This document shows, piece by piece, positions 8,128-16,741 of a stretch of DNA of 64,000 bases. The stretch is from positions 558,001 to 622,000 of the forward strand of contig JACKIB010000001.1 of the NCBI GenBank assembly GCA_020638695.1, read 5' to 3'. Under the pieces are notes generated by a model. That model was given only the letters and a program-made list of their open reading frames with translations. It ran no database searches and had not been told where the DNA came from. Each line of letters opens with the position of its first letter. Positions within the stretch are counted from its first letter, which is position 1. Origin of the DNA: Planctomycetota bacterium. GTDB lineage: Bacteria; Planctomycetota; UBA1135; UBA2386. The position numbers and the translations under genes are program-made.

Positions 8128-10341
8128 GTGACCTGCCGCCCGCGCAGACGGCCGCATGCGCCGAGGTTCGCCACCGTCGCCTTGATCGGCGTCGGCGTCG
8201 TTCCCCTTTCCTCCGGCCTCGCCGCCCAACTCACGAGCGGCAGCTCGAAACCGCTGCTCGCCCCGGCGACACAGTGGCGACCCATCGAGTTCATGTACGG
8301 ACACCTCAACGGCGTCGCATTCGACCCGGTCCGGGGCGTTGCCGTGACGCTCGGCGCGGAGCGGACCACATGGGAATGGGACGGGAACAGCTGGAGGAAG
8401 CGGCTGCCGCGCACCTCCCCCCCACCGCGCGCCGCCGCCGCGATGGCCTACTGCCATGTGCGCAAAACGGTGATCCTGTTCGGCGGCATCGCCAGGGGCA
8501 AGCGCGGCGGCCCACACCTCGGCGACACCTGGGAGTGGGACGGCAACGACTGGCGCCAGCTGAGTCCGTCTCGCTCGCCTTCGGGTCGAATGACCGCCAT
8601 GGCCAGCGACCCGGTGCGCAAGCAGATCGTGCTGTTCGGGGGAACCCCCGACATCTGGACCACTCTGGGCGACACCTGGGTTTGGGACGGCAACGATTGG
8701 ACGGAGTGGTATCCCACGAACCTCCCGTGGCCGCGGTTCAGCCACGCGATGGCGTTCAATCCAACTACCAACCGCGTGATGATGTTCGGCGGCTCGCGCG
8801 GCGGGTTCTACGCCGGCAGTGAAGTCCAGGAGTGGAACGGGGCCAACTGGGTGACCCTCATCAGACCAGTCCAACCTCCAGCGCAGTTGGCGTCGGCACT
8901 CGCGTTCGATCCGAAGCGAAACGCGGTGATCGCGCACGGTGGCGGCCGCGACGACGACCCCAAACCCACATGGGCCTGGGACGGGCAGCGCTGGACCCGG
9001 CTCCGCCCACGGATCACCCCGCCGGTCGGCTACACTTTCGCCGTCACGGACCAAGCCCGCGGCCGGCTGCTGATGCTCGGCATCGACGACCGCGACCCGC
9101 AGTTCGGCGCACAGACCTGGACTCTCGACAATGACGGCTGGGTGCTGCTCGATCGCGTCAGCGCTCCACTCCCGAATGCCTGGAACGTCGCCCACGACGA
9201 TGCACGCGACGAAATCGTCTACTACGGGGGCTTGGGGACGGGCGCCAACTACGAGCAGGCCATGTGGATCCTGCGCGGCAACCAGTTCACGCGCGTCCGT
9301 CCCAAGACCCTGCCGTGGTACCGCGACGAGTCGGTGTTCTTCTACCACCCGCCGAGCCGACGGATCATCCTCATGCGGCTGGAGGAGTCCGCGGCGATCT
9401 GGACTTGGGACGGGACGGATTGGGCCAAGCATCCGCTGTCCGGACGCCCCCCGGTCCCGAGGTATCGAAACTTCGGGGCGTACGATCCGCGCCGCGACAA
9501 GTTCGTCCTCGAGCCGTACGGCGAGCGCGATCGAACGTGGGAGTGGGACTACACCACCGGCTGGCGCAGCGTGAGTTCGAAGACGCCGAAGGTGCAGGGA
9601 CGTCTGGTGTTCGACCACCGCTCCAGGCGGATTCTACTGTTCGCCCACAGCTACAACGCGGCGCGCGAGGTGTGGGAGTGGAATGGGCGCATCTGGACCA
9701 AGCATTCCGTCCTCACCCCACCGGGCACCGGGACGCCCTACTTCAGCCACCGGCACGGCGCGATGATGCTGCTCCCGGGTAGCGGCTTCACCCCGCCTTC
9801 GTGGAAATACCCCGAGCTGTGCTACCTGCTCGACGGCGGGAGATGGCGGCCGCTCCCGGACAGCTGCGGTTGCCGAACCATCAGCGGCGCCGGTGCCGTC
9901 AGCTGGGTGATCACACCCGACTTCGGGCGGCAACGGGTGCTGGCGACGGCACAGTTCGAGTTGGCCACCCATCACCTGTTCCCACGCCGTTCGTACGTCC
10001 GTCCCGGGCAGCCGGCGGAGCTCGACGTGTCCTACCCCGACAACCCCGGGCAGACTTTCTGGCTGGCCCTGTCCACGGCTGACTGGCCGGGAATCCCGGT
10101 GCGCAGTGTTCCCTACGTCGGCACGCTGCGGCTGCCGATCGCCCACACGCCGCTGTTCGACGCCAGCGTGTCGGCCGGGTTGTCGGTCAAGCTCGATCGT
10201 GTGGGAGCGGGATACTTCCGAGTACCGATTCCACCGCAGCCAAGCCTAGTCGGAGTGGAGTTCCATGCGGCGGGCGTGCTGCTCGGGGCTAACGGGATCG
10301 AGGCGGTGAGCAACGCGGTGCCGCTCGCGGTGATCCGGTGA
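8128..10341 (+). CDS. Secreted Kelch-like beta-propeller protein
   Basis: About 737 residues from a GTG chosen because it gives a normal signal peptide (basic n-region, then VALIGVGVVPLSSGLAAQ). An ATG at 8071 in the same frame would add 19 residues. The body is built of repeats of roughly 55-60 residues with the Kelch-type phrases GDTWEWDGNDWRQL, AMAYCHVRKTVILFGG and AMAFNPTTNRVMMFGG, repeated six or more times and degenerating towards the C-terminus. The last ~140 residues form a separate strand-rich domain (LDVSYPDNPGQTFWLALS) like the C-terminal domains seen on other secreted proteins here. It is exported; the ligand is unknown. It lies 130 bases before the RCC1 protein, in the same direction. 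Confidence 0.82.
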   Translation: MTCRPRRRPHAPRFATVALIGVGVVPLSSGLAAQLTSGSSKPLLAPATQWRPIEFMYGHLNGVAFDPVRGVAVTLGAERTTWEWDGNSWRKRLPRTSPPPRAAAAMAYCHVRKTVILFGGIARGKRGGPHLGDTWEWDGNDWRQLSPSRSPSGRMTAMASDPVRKQIVLFGGTPDIWTTLGDTWVWDGNDWTEWYPTNLPWPRFSHAMAFNPTTNRVMMFGGSRGGFYAGSEVQEWNGANWVTLIRPVQPPAQLASALAFDPKRNAVIAHGGGRDDDPKPTWAWDGQRWTRLRPRITPPVGYTFAVTDQARGRLLMLGIDDRDPQFGAQTWTLDNDGWVLLDRVSAPLPNAWNVAHDDARDEIVYYGGLGTGANYEQAMWILRGNQFTRVRPKTLPWYRDESVFFYHPPSRRIILMRLEESAAIWTWDGTDWAKHPLSGRPPVPRYRNFGAYDPRRDKFVLEPYGERDRTWEWDYTTGWRSVSSKTPKVQGRLVFDHRSRRILLFAHSYNAAREVWEWNGRIWTKHSVLTPPGTGTPYFSHRHGAMMLLPGSGFTPPSWKYPELCYLLDGGRWRPLPDSCGCRTISGAGAVSWVITPDFGRQRVLATAQFELATHHLFPRRSYVRPGQPAELDVSYPDNPGQTFWLALSTADWPGIPVRSVPYVGTLRLPIAHTPLFDASVSAGLSVKLDRVGAGYFRVPIPPQPSLVGVEFHAAGVLLGANGIEAVSNAVPLAVIR

Positions 10342-10471
10342 ACGAACCTCGGGCGAGTCGTTTTTCACCCCGCGACCGCCCACGGCGACGACCCACCCCG
10401 AGCTTCGGTTCCCAAGCGCACCTCCAGCTGCGCAGTCCCCCAGCCTCGGACACCTTATCCTGCATTGCCTC

Positions 10472-11938
10472 ATGCACAGTCGAGTCACCCACGGCCTCCT
10501 CGCACTCACCGCGGCCGCACTCCCGCTCGCCGCACAGACCTTCAGCCCAGCATACAACACGACACTGGCGGTCGACTCCGCGGGCAACGTCTGGCAGTTC
10601 GGGGTGCCACCGGCCATCGTGCCAGGAATCGGCAAGGCGTTCGCCGTGGCCGCCGGCCGCTTCCACTACCTCGCCGTCGAGCTCAACGGGACCGTGCTCG
10701 CGTGGGGTAGCAACTCCTCGGGCGAACTGGGCCTGGGTGACTACCAGAGCCGAACCACTCCGACGCGGATCGCCGGCCTGGGGAGCGTCGTCAAGGTGTT
10801 CACCACTGACGACGCCAGCTTCGCACTCGACTCGTCGGGACAGCTGTGGTCCTGGGGCAACAACATCGACGGCCAACTCGGTATCGGCTCGACGACAACG
10901 CGATTCAACACACCGCAGAAGGTGAACCTGCCGCAAGTGACTGCCGTGGCCGCGGGCCGTGCGCACGTCATGGCGATCGACAACACGGGACAACTCTGGG
11001 GCTGGGGCTACAACTCCTGGGGTCAGCTCGGCCTCGGCAACAACAGATCGCAAACGAGCCCGAACAAGGTCGCCAGCATGCCCAACGTCGCGCACGTGTC
11101 GGCCGGTCGCCACACGCTGGTCATCGACAACGCGGCACAGCTCTGGTGCTGCGGGTACAACGCCAACAGCCAGCTCGGCGGACTCGTGGGGATCGTGACC
11201 AGCTTCACCAGGTTCCCCAACACCAACCTCGTGCGCGACGCCGCCGCGGGCCGAAACCACACACTGGTCCTCGACACCAACTCGACTCTCTGGAGTTGCG
11301 GCTACAACGTCTCCGGACAGCTCGGCCTCGGCACGACCACGCAGGCCAACGTGCTCACCAGGGTTTCGCTCTCGTTCCTGCCCACCTCCGTGCTGTGCGG
11401 CGGCTTCCACAGCTTCGCGTTCGACATCCGTGGCGCGACGCGGAACACCTATGCCTGCGGGATGAACAGCACCGGCCAGCTCGGCCTCGGCCACGCACTC
11501 CAGACGCTCACGTTCGACGCGGTGCCCGCGGCACTCCTGACGTTCGGCACAGGATGCGCGGGCTCCAGCACCGCCGGCCCCCCAATCCTCACCGGAACCG
11601 CGCCTTCACCCGGCCGCTCGATGAATCTGGACGCCAGCAACCTGCCCGCCAACGCAATCGGTGGCCAGGCGATCCTCGGACTGCGACGCCTACCGACGCC
11701 GGTCGACCTCGGCGCCCTCGGTGCACCGGGTTGTCTCCTGCGCATCAGCGACAACCTCTGGGGACCGACGATTCCGGCTCTGGGGGGCAAGGTGAGCTGG
11801 ACAGTGCAGGTGCCGGGGAGCGTCGCACCGTGGAGCCCATCGGTCTACGTGCAGTTCGGCGTGTTCGCTCCCGGGGTGAACCCGTTGGGAGTAGTCACGA
11901 CCAACTCGGCCGAGCTGCGGCTCGGACCGGTGTTCTGA
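10472..11938 (+). CDS. Secreted RCC1-repeat beta-propeller protein
   Basis: 488 residues with a clean signal peptide (MHSRVTHGLLALTAAALPLAAQ). At least six RCC1-type repeats follow, each with an AAGRxHxxAID strand and a W.WGxNxxGQLGLG turn, for example SWGNNIDGQLGIG and GWGYNSWGQLGLG. RCC1 propellers generally serve as protein interaction platforms. From about residue 365 a distinct C-terminal domain starts with FGTGCAGSS and ends in VYVQFGVFAPGVNPLGVVTTNSAEL; a fragment of the same domain lies at 7356-7453. Such C-terminal modules recur on exported proteins of this lineage and may act in sorting or surface attachment, which is inference. Confidence 0.88.
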   Translation: MHSRVTHGLLALTAAALPLAAQTFSPAYNTTLAVDSAGNVWQFGVPPAIVPGIGKAFAVAAGRFHYLAVELNGTVLAWGSNSSGELGLGDYQSRTTPTRIAGLGSVVKVFTTDDASFALDSSGQLWSWGNNIDGQLGIGSTTTRFNTPQKVNLPQVTAVAAGRAHVMAIDNTGQLWGWGYNSWGQLGLGNNRSQTSPNKVASMPNVAHVSAGRHTLVIDNAAQLWCCGYNANSQLGGLVGIVTSFTRFPNTNLVRDAAAGRNHTLVLDTNSTLWSCGYNVSGQLGLGTTTQANVLTRVSLSFLPTSVLCGGFHSFAFDIRGATRNTYACGMNSTGQLGLGHALQTLTFDAVPAALLTFGTGCAGSSTAGPPILTGTAPSPGRSMNLDASNLPANAIGGQAILGLRRLPTPVDLGALGAPGCLLRISDNLWGPTIPALGGKVSWTVQVPGSVAPWSPSVYVQFGVFAPGVNPLGVVTTNSAELRLGPVF

Positions 11939-11943
11939 GCCTG

Positions 11944-11957
11944 CCGCCGGCCGGCGG
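11944..11957. terminator. Palindromic hairpin between convergent genes
   Basis: A perfect 14-base palindrome (CCGCCGGCCGGCGG) lies a few bases after the RCC1 stop and before the end of the convergent gene. It has no T-tract, so any terminator role in either direction is uncertain. Confidence 0.3.
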
Positions 11958-11968
11958 ATTGGCACGCA

Positions 11969-12493
11969 TCACGGAGCTCCGGCGGGCGGGAGACGGCCGA
12001 GCACGGCGGAGCCGAGCGGGTCGTAGCGAGAGATCCGGTTCTCCTGGCAGGCAAAGCGCAGCAGGTCGAGATCCGCCGCGACCAGAATGCGAATCTGCAG
12101 CGGATTGGTGCCCTCGATCTCGCACGCGCTCACCAGCGCATTGCAGACCGAGTTCACGCACGCCGTCTCGGCGGCGGAGAAATCGAGCGAATCGCTGGCG
12201 GCGTGCGTCGCAGCGGCAGCGTGGTGGAACACGCAGGAGGCGGCGTACGCTTGCGCGGGCATGCTCTGCTCTTCCGCGCGCCGCATCGTGCGCTTCTCGG
12301 AGTTCCGCCACTGCCCCGTGACGGCGCACAGTTCGATCGCTTCACAGCCGGCGAGGAACAGCGTTCGCGTCTTCTCCGAGACCGTGTTTGGTGTGGCGAG
12401 CGCGGCGCGGCGCGCCATGCGCGCCGCAATCAGCACCTGTGCCCAGAGCGGGAGCTCAGCGACTCGCTCGAGTTCGGTACCGTCGAACGCCAC
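11969..12493 (-). CDS. Conserved hypothetical protein, mostly helical
   Basis: 174 residues, soluble, without signal peptide. It is rich in Ala and predicted helical (WAQVLIAARMARRAALA, AAAATHAASDSLDFSAAETACVNSVCNALVSACE) with five to six cysteines spread through the chain. I do not recognise a family. The composition resembles small planctomycete proteins that occur singly. It is convergent with the RCC1 gene and lies 28 bases downstream of the DUF3592-like gene on the same strand, so it may be co-transcribed with that pair. Confidence 0.6.
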   Translation of the reverse strand: MAFDGTELERVAELPLWAQVLIAARMARRAALATPNTVSEKTRTLFLAGCEAIELCAVTGQWRNSEKRTMRRAEEQSMPAQAYAASCVFHHAAAATHAASDSLDFSAAETACVNSVCNALVSACEIEGTNPLQIRILVAADLDLLRFACQENRISRYDPLGSAVLGRLPPAGAP

Positions 12494-12521
12494 TGGAATC
12501 CCTCCTGGATCGAAACACCGG

Positions 12522-13025
12522 TCAGATCAACTTGCAGCCGAACCAAGCGATCACCGGAATCAGCGCTCCGACGATCAGGAACACCAGCGGTCCGTTCGAG
12601 GGCTCGCGGATCAGGAAGGCCCGGTCCGGGAGATCGGGATCGACGTAGGCCGTGACCTGCGCGCCGACCGGGAAGGGCAGAAGCTCCTCCCGCGCGGCAC
12701 TCTGCGAGGCGTAGCCCCGCACGATGATGCTCGGTCGGAGCAGATCGCTCTCGTGCTCCGTACCACCCACCGAGTAGCGGAAACGCACCTCCGGGGTGTA
12801 GCTCGTGGTACTGGTACTGCGATTCAATCGGCGATCCGTGTCGTGCGAAGTGGAACCCCTCACCTCTGACACGGTCACCTTCGCGGACACAGGGACCGCA
12901 CGCTCGAGCAAGCGGCGCTGCGCGAAGTGCTGGCTGGCCCCCACGTACAGCATCACGGCGGCGAACGCAGTGAACACGCCGAATACGATCCACTGTGCCA
13001 CGCGGCGCCCTCTCGATCGGGTCAC
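12522..13025 (-). CDS. DUF3592-like two-span membrane protein
   Basis: 167 residues with a membrane helix at each end (WIVFGVFTAFAAVMLYVGAS and VFLIVGALIPVIAWFGCKL) and a beta-rich middle: VPVSAKVTVSEV, TPEVRFRYSVGGTEHESD, PVGAQVTAYVDPDLPDRAFL. The last phrase is the hallmark of the DUF3592 family, whose function is unknown. The start is a GTG whose last two bases belong to the upstream stop (GTGA overlap), so translation is probably coupled to the preceding gene. Confidence 0.8.
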   Translation of the reverse strand: MTRSRGRRVAQWIVFGVFTAFAAVMLYVGASQHFAQRRLLERAVPVSAKVTVSEVRGSTSHDTDRRLNRSTSTTSYTPEVRFRYSVGGTEHESDLLRPSIIVRGYASQSAAREELLPFPVGAQVTAYVDPDLPDRAFLIREPSNGPLVFLIVGALIPVIAWFGCKLI

Positions 13026-13567
13026 GCCGGCCACGCGAAGCGCGTGATTACCGGTGCACTCGCCGTGCCGTCGGCGTTGCGGAGCTGGACGAAGATCTCG
13101 ACCTCCGAAGGCACGCCATCCTTCTGGTAGACCCGGAACTCGATGCAACGCGGGTCGCCTTCGGATGGGCTGAAACTGTAGCCCCATACGAAATAGGGCT
13201 GCCCCTGAGCTCCCGCGCTGCGCGCCTGCTTGCGCATGGCCTCGGGTTCGAAACTCCCGCCCGCGGTGTGGCGCGACACGATGCGCACCAACCACTCGCC
13301 GCTGTCGCGGTAGAGCTCCTTGTAGGCGGCAAAAGCGTAGTCGTCGTCGAGGACGGCGTCGTAGGCCTGGAGGTACGCGAGCGGCGTGTATTCCCGGGAC
13401 GAATCCGAGGCCGGGGCTTCGATGAGGGGCAAGGTGGGGCTCCAAGGGTCGAGCCGGAGAGCCCCGGCTCGAAGGGTGTCGGGAGCGTAGTCCCGCCGTC
13501 TGTGGGCAGTCAATCGGGCACCCCCGACCCGCGAGTCGAGAGGAGCACCCGTTGCCCGAATCGTCAC
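13022..13567 (-). CDS. Hypothetical protein coupled to a DUF3592-like gene
   Basis: Up to 181 residues. The N-terminal ~50 are low-quality sequence, so the true start may be further in. The well-folded part begins near TPLAYLQAYDAVLDDDYAFAAYKELYRDSGEWLVRIV and continues with strand pairs (YFVWGYSFSPSEGDPRCIEFRVYQ and VPSEVEIFVQLRNADGT). No signal peptide or membrane span. I do not recognise it. Its stop overlaps the start of the DUF3592-like gene by four bases, which suggests equal expression and related roles. Confidence 0.6.
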   Translation of the reverse strand: MTIRATGAPLDSRVGGARLTAHRRRDYAPDTLRAGALRLDPWSPTLPLIEAPASDSSREYTPLAYLQAYDAVLDDDYAFAAYKELYRDSGEWLVRIVSRHTAGGSFEPEAMRKQARSAGAQGQPYFVWGYSFSPSEGDPRCIEFRVYQKDGVPSEVEIFVQLRNADGTASAPVITRFAWPA

Positions 13568-13669
13568 GGGAGGACCGACTTGCTCCTTCCCGCGAACCCA
13601 ACCGGACGGTAGGAAGTCGCACGATTCTGCCCACCCCTCGCGGCTCTCACCCTTCCTTGCGGACCCGAC

Positions 13670-13945
13670 ATGCCCGCGCTCGCGATCCTATGCATCGTCC
13701 TCGGCGGGGTCTCGTCCATGACAACCCTGGTGTTCCTCATGGCGTGCGCGCCGAACACCACTCCCGGACAGTCGGCGCTGCTCCGGCGACTCGCGATCCT
13801 CACGGTCGTGATCGGCGTCGTCGCCATGGTCGGGGGCGTCGTCGCGTTGGCGAAGGGGCGTCACGTTTGGTCGTGTGGACTGGGGCTCCTGCCGCTGCTG
13901 CTCGCGGCGGTCCTCATGGTCTGGTCGCTGGCTCGGGAGTCCTGA
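13670..13945 (+). CDS. Small three-span membrane protein
   Basis: 91 residues made almost entirely of three hydrophobic helices: ALAILCIVLGGVSSMTTLVFLM, LAILTVVIGVVAMVGGVVALA and GLGLLPLLLAAVLMVWSL. No recognised domain. It stops one base before the GTG of the next membrane protein, so the two probably form an operon. Confidence 0.7.
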   Translation: MPALAILCIVLGGVSSMTTLVFLMACAPNTTPGQSALLRRLAILTVVIGVVAMVGGVVALAKGRHVWSCGLGLLPLLLAAVLMVWSLARES

Positions 13946-13946
13946 G

Positions 13947-14624
13947 GTGGGCGAGTTCGCGAACGTGATCGCCACGGTGTTCGTGCTCGGCGTGGTGATC
14001 GCCGGACCCGTGCTCGGCTTCGTGCTGCTGCGCGACCGACTCTCGCGGCGGATCGGCAAGCTAGGTCTCGCGGTCGCGCTGTCGGCGATCGCGGGGGCCT
14101 TCGTGGCCTACGCGCGGTCGCTCGGCTGGAAGCCCGTTCTGCGATCTGGCCACGCATTGGAGTTCCCACCGGAGGTCGGCTTCGCAGTTGTTGGCGCGGG
14201 CGTACTCGTCGTGCTCCTCCTCCAGGTTTTCCACACCGAGGACCGTCCGCGCGCCGCTGTCGCGGCGGTGGATCCTCCGGACAGGGAACGGCCCGCGGAG
14301 CAAGCGGAACCCGAGCATCGACGCCGCAGGACCTACCGCGCGCTCCTCGCGATCTACGGGCTCGGACTCCTCGTCTGGCCCTTCGCTTCGATCGCCGCCC
14401 TGTTCGTGCTCGGCGACCCCAAGACCGACAAGCTGCTCGCGCTCTACCCCGTGTCGTCGATCTGGGCCTACCCGCTCTACTTCTGGGCAGGTCACCGCCT
14501 GGGTGACCCGCGACGCAATCCGACGGTGTTCGCCGTTTCCCTGCGCACCAGCGTCCCCTTGCTCTCGGCCTTGTGGTGGTATGTCATGCGCGCGGTGTCG
14601 GAGCTCATGGGGTTGGGGAGCTGA
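13947..14624 (+). CDS. Multi-span membrane protein of unknown function
   Basis: 225 residues from a GTG with a GGGAG ribosome binding site eight bases upstream, inside the end of the previous gene. Five to six hydrophobic segments: VIATVFVLGVVIAGPVLGFVLL, LGLAVALSAIAGAFVAYA, VGFAVVGAGVLVVLLLQVF, then after a charged loop LLAIYGLGLLVWPFASIAALFVL, a WAYPLYFWAGHRLG stretch and a terminal span. Not a recognised transporter family. It is the partner of the 91-residue membrane protein just upstream. Confidence 0.72.
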   Translation: MGEFANVIATVFVLGVVIAGPVLGFVLLRDRLSRRIGKLGLAVALSAIAGAFVAYARSLGWKPVLRSGHALEFPPEVGFAVVGAGVLVVLLLQVFHTEDRPRAAVAAVDPPDRERPAEQAEPEHRRRRTYRALLAIYGLGLLVWPFASIAALFVLGDPKTDKLLALYPVSSIWAYPLYFWAGHRLGDPRRNPTVFAVSLRTSVPLLSALWWYVMRAVSELMGLGS

Positions 14625-14754
14625 CCGCAGGGCACGACTGCGCATGCCGTGCACGGGTCTCCGGGCCCGCACCCTCGTGCACCTTGACAACCTCCACGAG
14701 ATCGCGTGGAGTCTCCGTACCCCCGAAGAGGCAGAGAGCACCCCGCGAGTCAAA

Positions 14755-16356
14755 ATGCGCTGCAAGCTCATCCACCCGGTAGGTTTCGCCACCGCGTCGC
14801 TGTTCGCCCTGACGCCGTCGCTGCACGCCCAGGAGTACCGCGACGAGAAAATCGTCGACGTCGGCATCGAGATCACGATCTCGAAACGACTCAAGCGGCT
14901 GCCGATCCGACTCGATTCCAGCGATCCGAGCCTGCGCGCCAAGTTCCGGCCGCAAGACGAGAAGGACTACGTGCAGACCGCGCAGGGGCCCTACTGGTGG
15001 TACACCAACGTCCGGGAGTGGAAGACCGACACGGGGCCGAAGACCGGGCCGGGCAAGGCCGCGGCCGAGCCGGGCAAGGGCAAGGACAAGGGTAAGACCG
15101 ATCCAGAGGCAGACGAGAAGACCAAGGAGCTGCTCGAGAAGCTCAACATCAAGATCCGTGAAGAGGCGAAGTCGTTCGAGCAGTGGGTCAAGTCCGAGGA
15201 GCCATATCGCTTCTTGACCAAGGGCAGGGTCGTCAAGCCACGCGGCAAGTTCCTCGGCTACAAGCACTGGGAGTACCTCACCAAGGCGGGGACGTCGCTC
15301 GATTGGTACAACGCGGCGGCGGTGTACACGCTGGGCAGCCGGGAGGTCGCGCTGATCATCAGCATGCCGCTGGCCAAGGGGGACAAGCCGGTCGGCAAGT
15401 TCGCCACCTTCTTGCGCCGCTGCATCACTTCGGCGCGGGCGCTGGCGCCCGAGGAAGCGGAACTGGCCGACAGCGCCCGGCGCGACAAGCACGCGGACAC
15501 CGACGAGAAGAAGGCCGCACTGGAGATCGCCAAGAAGAACATCCAGTCGCTGCGCGGCTGGGACTACTTCACGACCCCGAGCTACATCGTCCTGTACTCG
15601 TGGGAGGACGTGTCCAAGATGGGTGCGTACGTGTTCTGCAAGCGGCTGGTCACCAAGCTCGAGGCGATGCGCATGCTCTACCAGGACTACTACCCGCCGC
15701 GGAAGGGCATGAAGATGCCGTACTCCGTGTTCCGCATCTGCGCGACCTACGAGCAGTTCCAGAAGTACGGCGACTCGCCGCCCGGCGTGGTGGGCTGGTT
15801 CTCACCGAGATCGAAGGAGCTCGTGGTGTTCCAGGGGGGCGACAAGCTGATGCGGGCGAAAGGAGCGACCGACACCGTGACGTTCCACGAGGGATGGCAT
15901 CAGTACTGCGATGCCTACTTCGGCACCGAGCTCCACCGTTGGTTCGACGAGGGGCACGGCGATTTCTTCGGCGCCCACGTGCAGCGCGGCAACGGCTGGT
16001 ACTACGCGGGATCGCACATGCGCCACAAGTGGGTCAAGCTGATGGTCAAGAAGGGCGACTTCGTGCCGTTCAAGGACATCGTCACGTGGAACAAGGACAA
16101 GTTCTACGGGCAGCGCGCCGCCTACTACTACGCACAGGCCTACGGCATGATCGACTTCCTGCGCCGCGGCAGGGTCATGGGCAAGAAGTTCGACCCGAGT
16201 TGGGAGCAGATCCTGCCGACCTACCAGAAGGTGGCACTGGAGAAGCACGATCAGTCCGCAGCCGTCAAGGCCGCGTTCGCCAAGGTCGACTACAAGGCGA
16301 TGGAGGAGGCGTGGAAGGACTGGGTGAACAGCCCGCGCTTCAAGGCGCCGAAGTGA
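14755..16356 (+). CDS. Secreted zinc metalloprotease-like protein (peptidase MA type)
   Basis: 533 residues with a signal peptide ending LTPSLHAQ. A Lys/Gly-rich loop (about 100-125) follows the first domain. The key feature is HEGWH (His378, Glu379, His382) followed 17 residues on by WFDEGHGDFF (Glu399): two histidines and a distal glutamate as zinc ligands, the gluzincin arrangement of the peptidase MA/DUF1570 families frequent in planctomycetes. Tyr-rich sequence after it (RAAYYYAQAYGMIDFL) matches the helix that packs behind the active site in these families. Substrate unknown; it should act outside the cytoplasm. The start was taken from the signal peptide. Confidence 0.82.
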   Translation: MRCKLIHPVGFATASLFALTPSLHAQEYRDEKIVDVGIEITISKRLKRLPIRLDSSDPSLRAKFRPQDEKDYVQTAQGPYWWYTNVREWKTDTGPKTGPGKAAAEPGKGKDKGKTDPEADEKTKELLEKLNIKIREEAKSFEQWVKSEEPYRFLTKGRVVKPRGKFLGYKHWEYLTKAGTSLDWYNAAAVYTLGSREVALIISMPLAKGDKPVGKFATFLRRCITSARALAPEEAELADSARRDKHADTDEKKAALEIAKKNIQSLRGWDYFTTPSYIVLYSWEDVSKMGAYVFCKRLVTKLEAMRMLYQDYYPPRKGMKMPYSVFRICATYEQFQKYGDSPPGVVGWFSPRSKELVVFQGGDKLMRAKGATDTVTFHEGWHQYCDAYFGTELHRWFDEGHGDFFGAHVQRGNGWYYAGSHMRHKWVKLMVKKGDFVPFKDIVTWNKDKFYGQRAAYYYAQAYGMIDFLRRGRVMGKKFDPSWEQILPTYQKVALEKHDQSAAVKAAFAKVDYKAMEEAWKDWVNSPRFKAPK

Positions 16357-16384
16357 GTCCGGGGCGAGCTGAGGTCCGTTCGCC

Positions 16385-16627
16385 TCAGTCCTCGATCGTC
16401 TCGACCCGCGTGATGTGCAGCGGTTCGAGGTAGATCGAGCGAGACGGCAACTCCGTGTTCGCCTCGAAGCAGTTGAGGATGACCCAGTTGGCAGCGATGA
16501 ACAACAAGTTCGGATCGCGCACCTCGTACTCGGCGCCGTCGGACACGCAGATGCGGAACGGCCGGAACGGGTCCCGTCGTTCGAACTGGCGGATCTGAGA
16601 GAGCCTCATCGCGACCTCGGCTTGCAT
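16385..16627 (-). CDS. Small planctomycete-type 'PFRPF' hypothetical protein
   Basis: 80 residues with the pattern FERRDPFRPFRICVSDGAEYEVRDPNLL, which recurs in short uncharacterised proteins of Planctomycetota: an R-x-x-PF-x-PF strand, then DG and a conserved D/H-P. The second half (IYLEPLHITRVETI) is the usual closing strand. Function unknown; single gene, convergent with the protease. Confidence 0.72.
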   Translation of the reverse strand: MQAEVAMRLSQIRQFERRDPFRPFRICVSDGAEYEVRDPNLLFIAANWVILNCFEANTELPSRSIYLEPLHITRVETIED

Positions 16628-16741
16628 GACCGTTTCATGCTATGGAGGGAACGAGCGGGCGACAATTGGCGGAGCAGGTCCGGAGCGTCTTCGCCTCACG
16701 CCCGCCCACAGCGGCCACGCGACGAAGTCGACGTCACCCGC

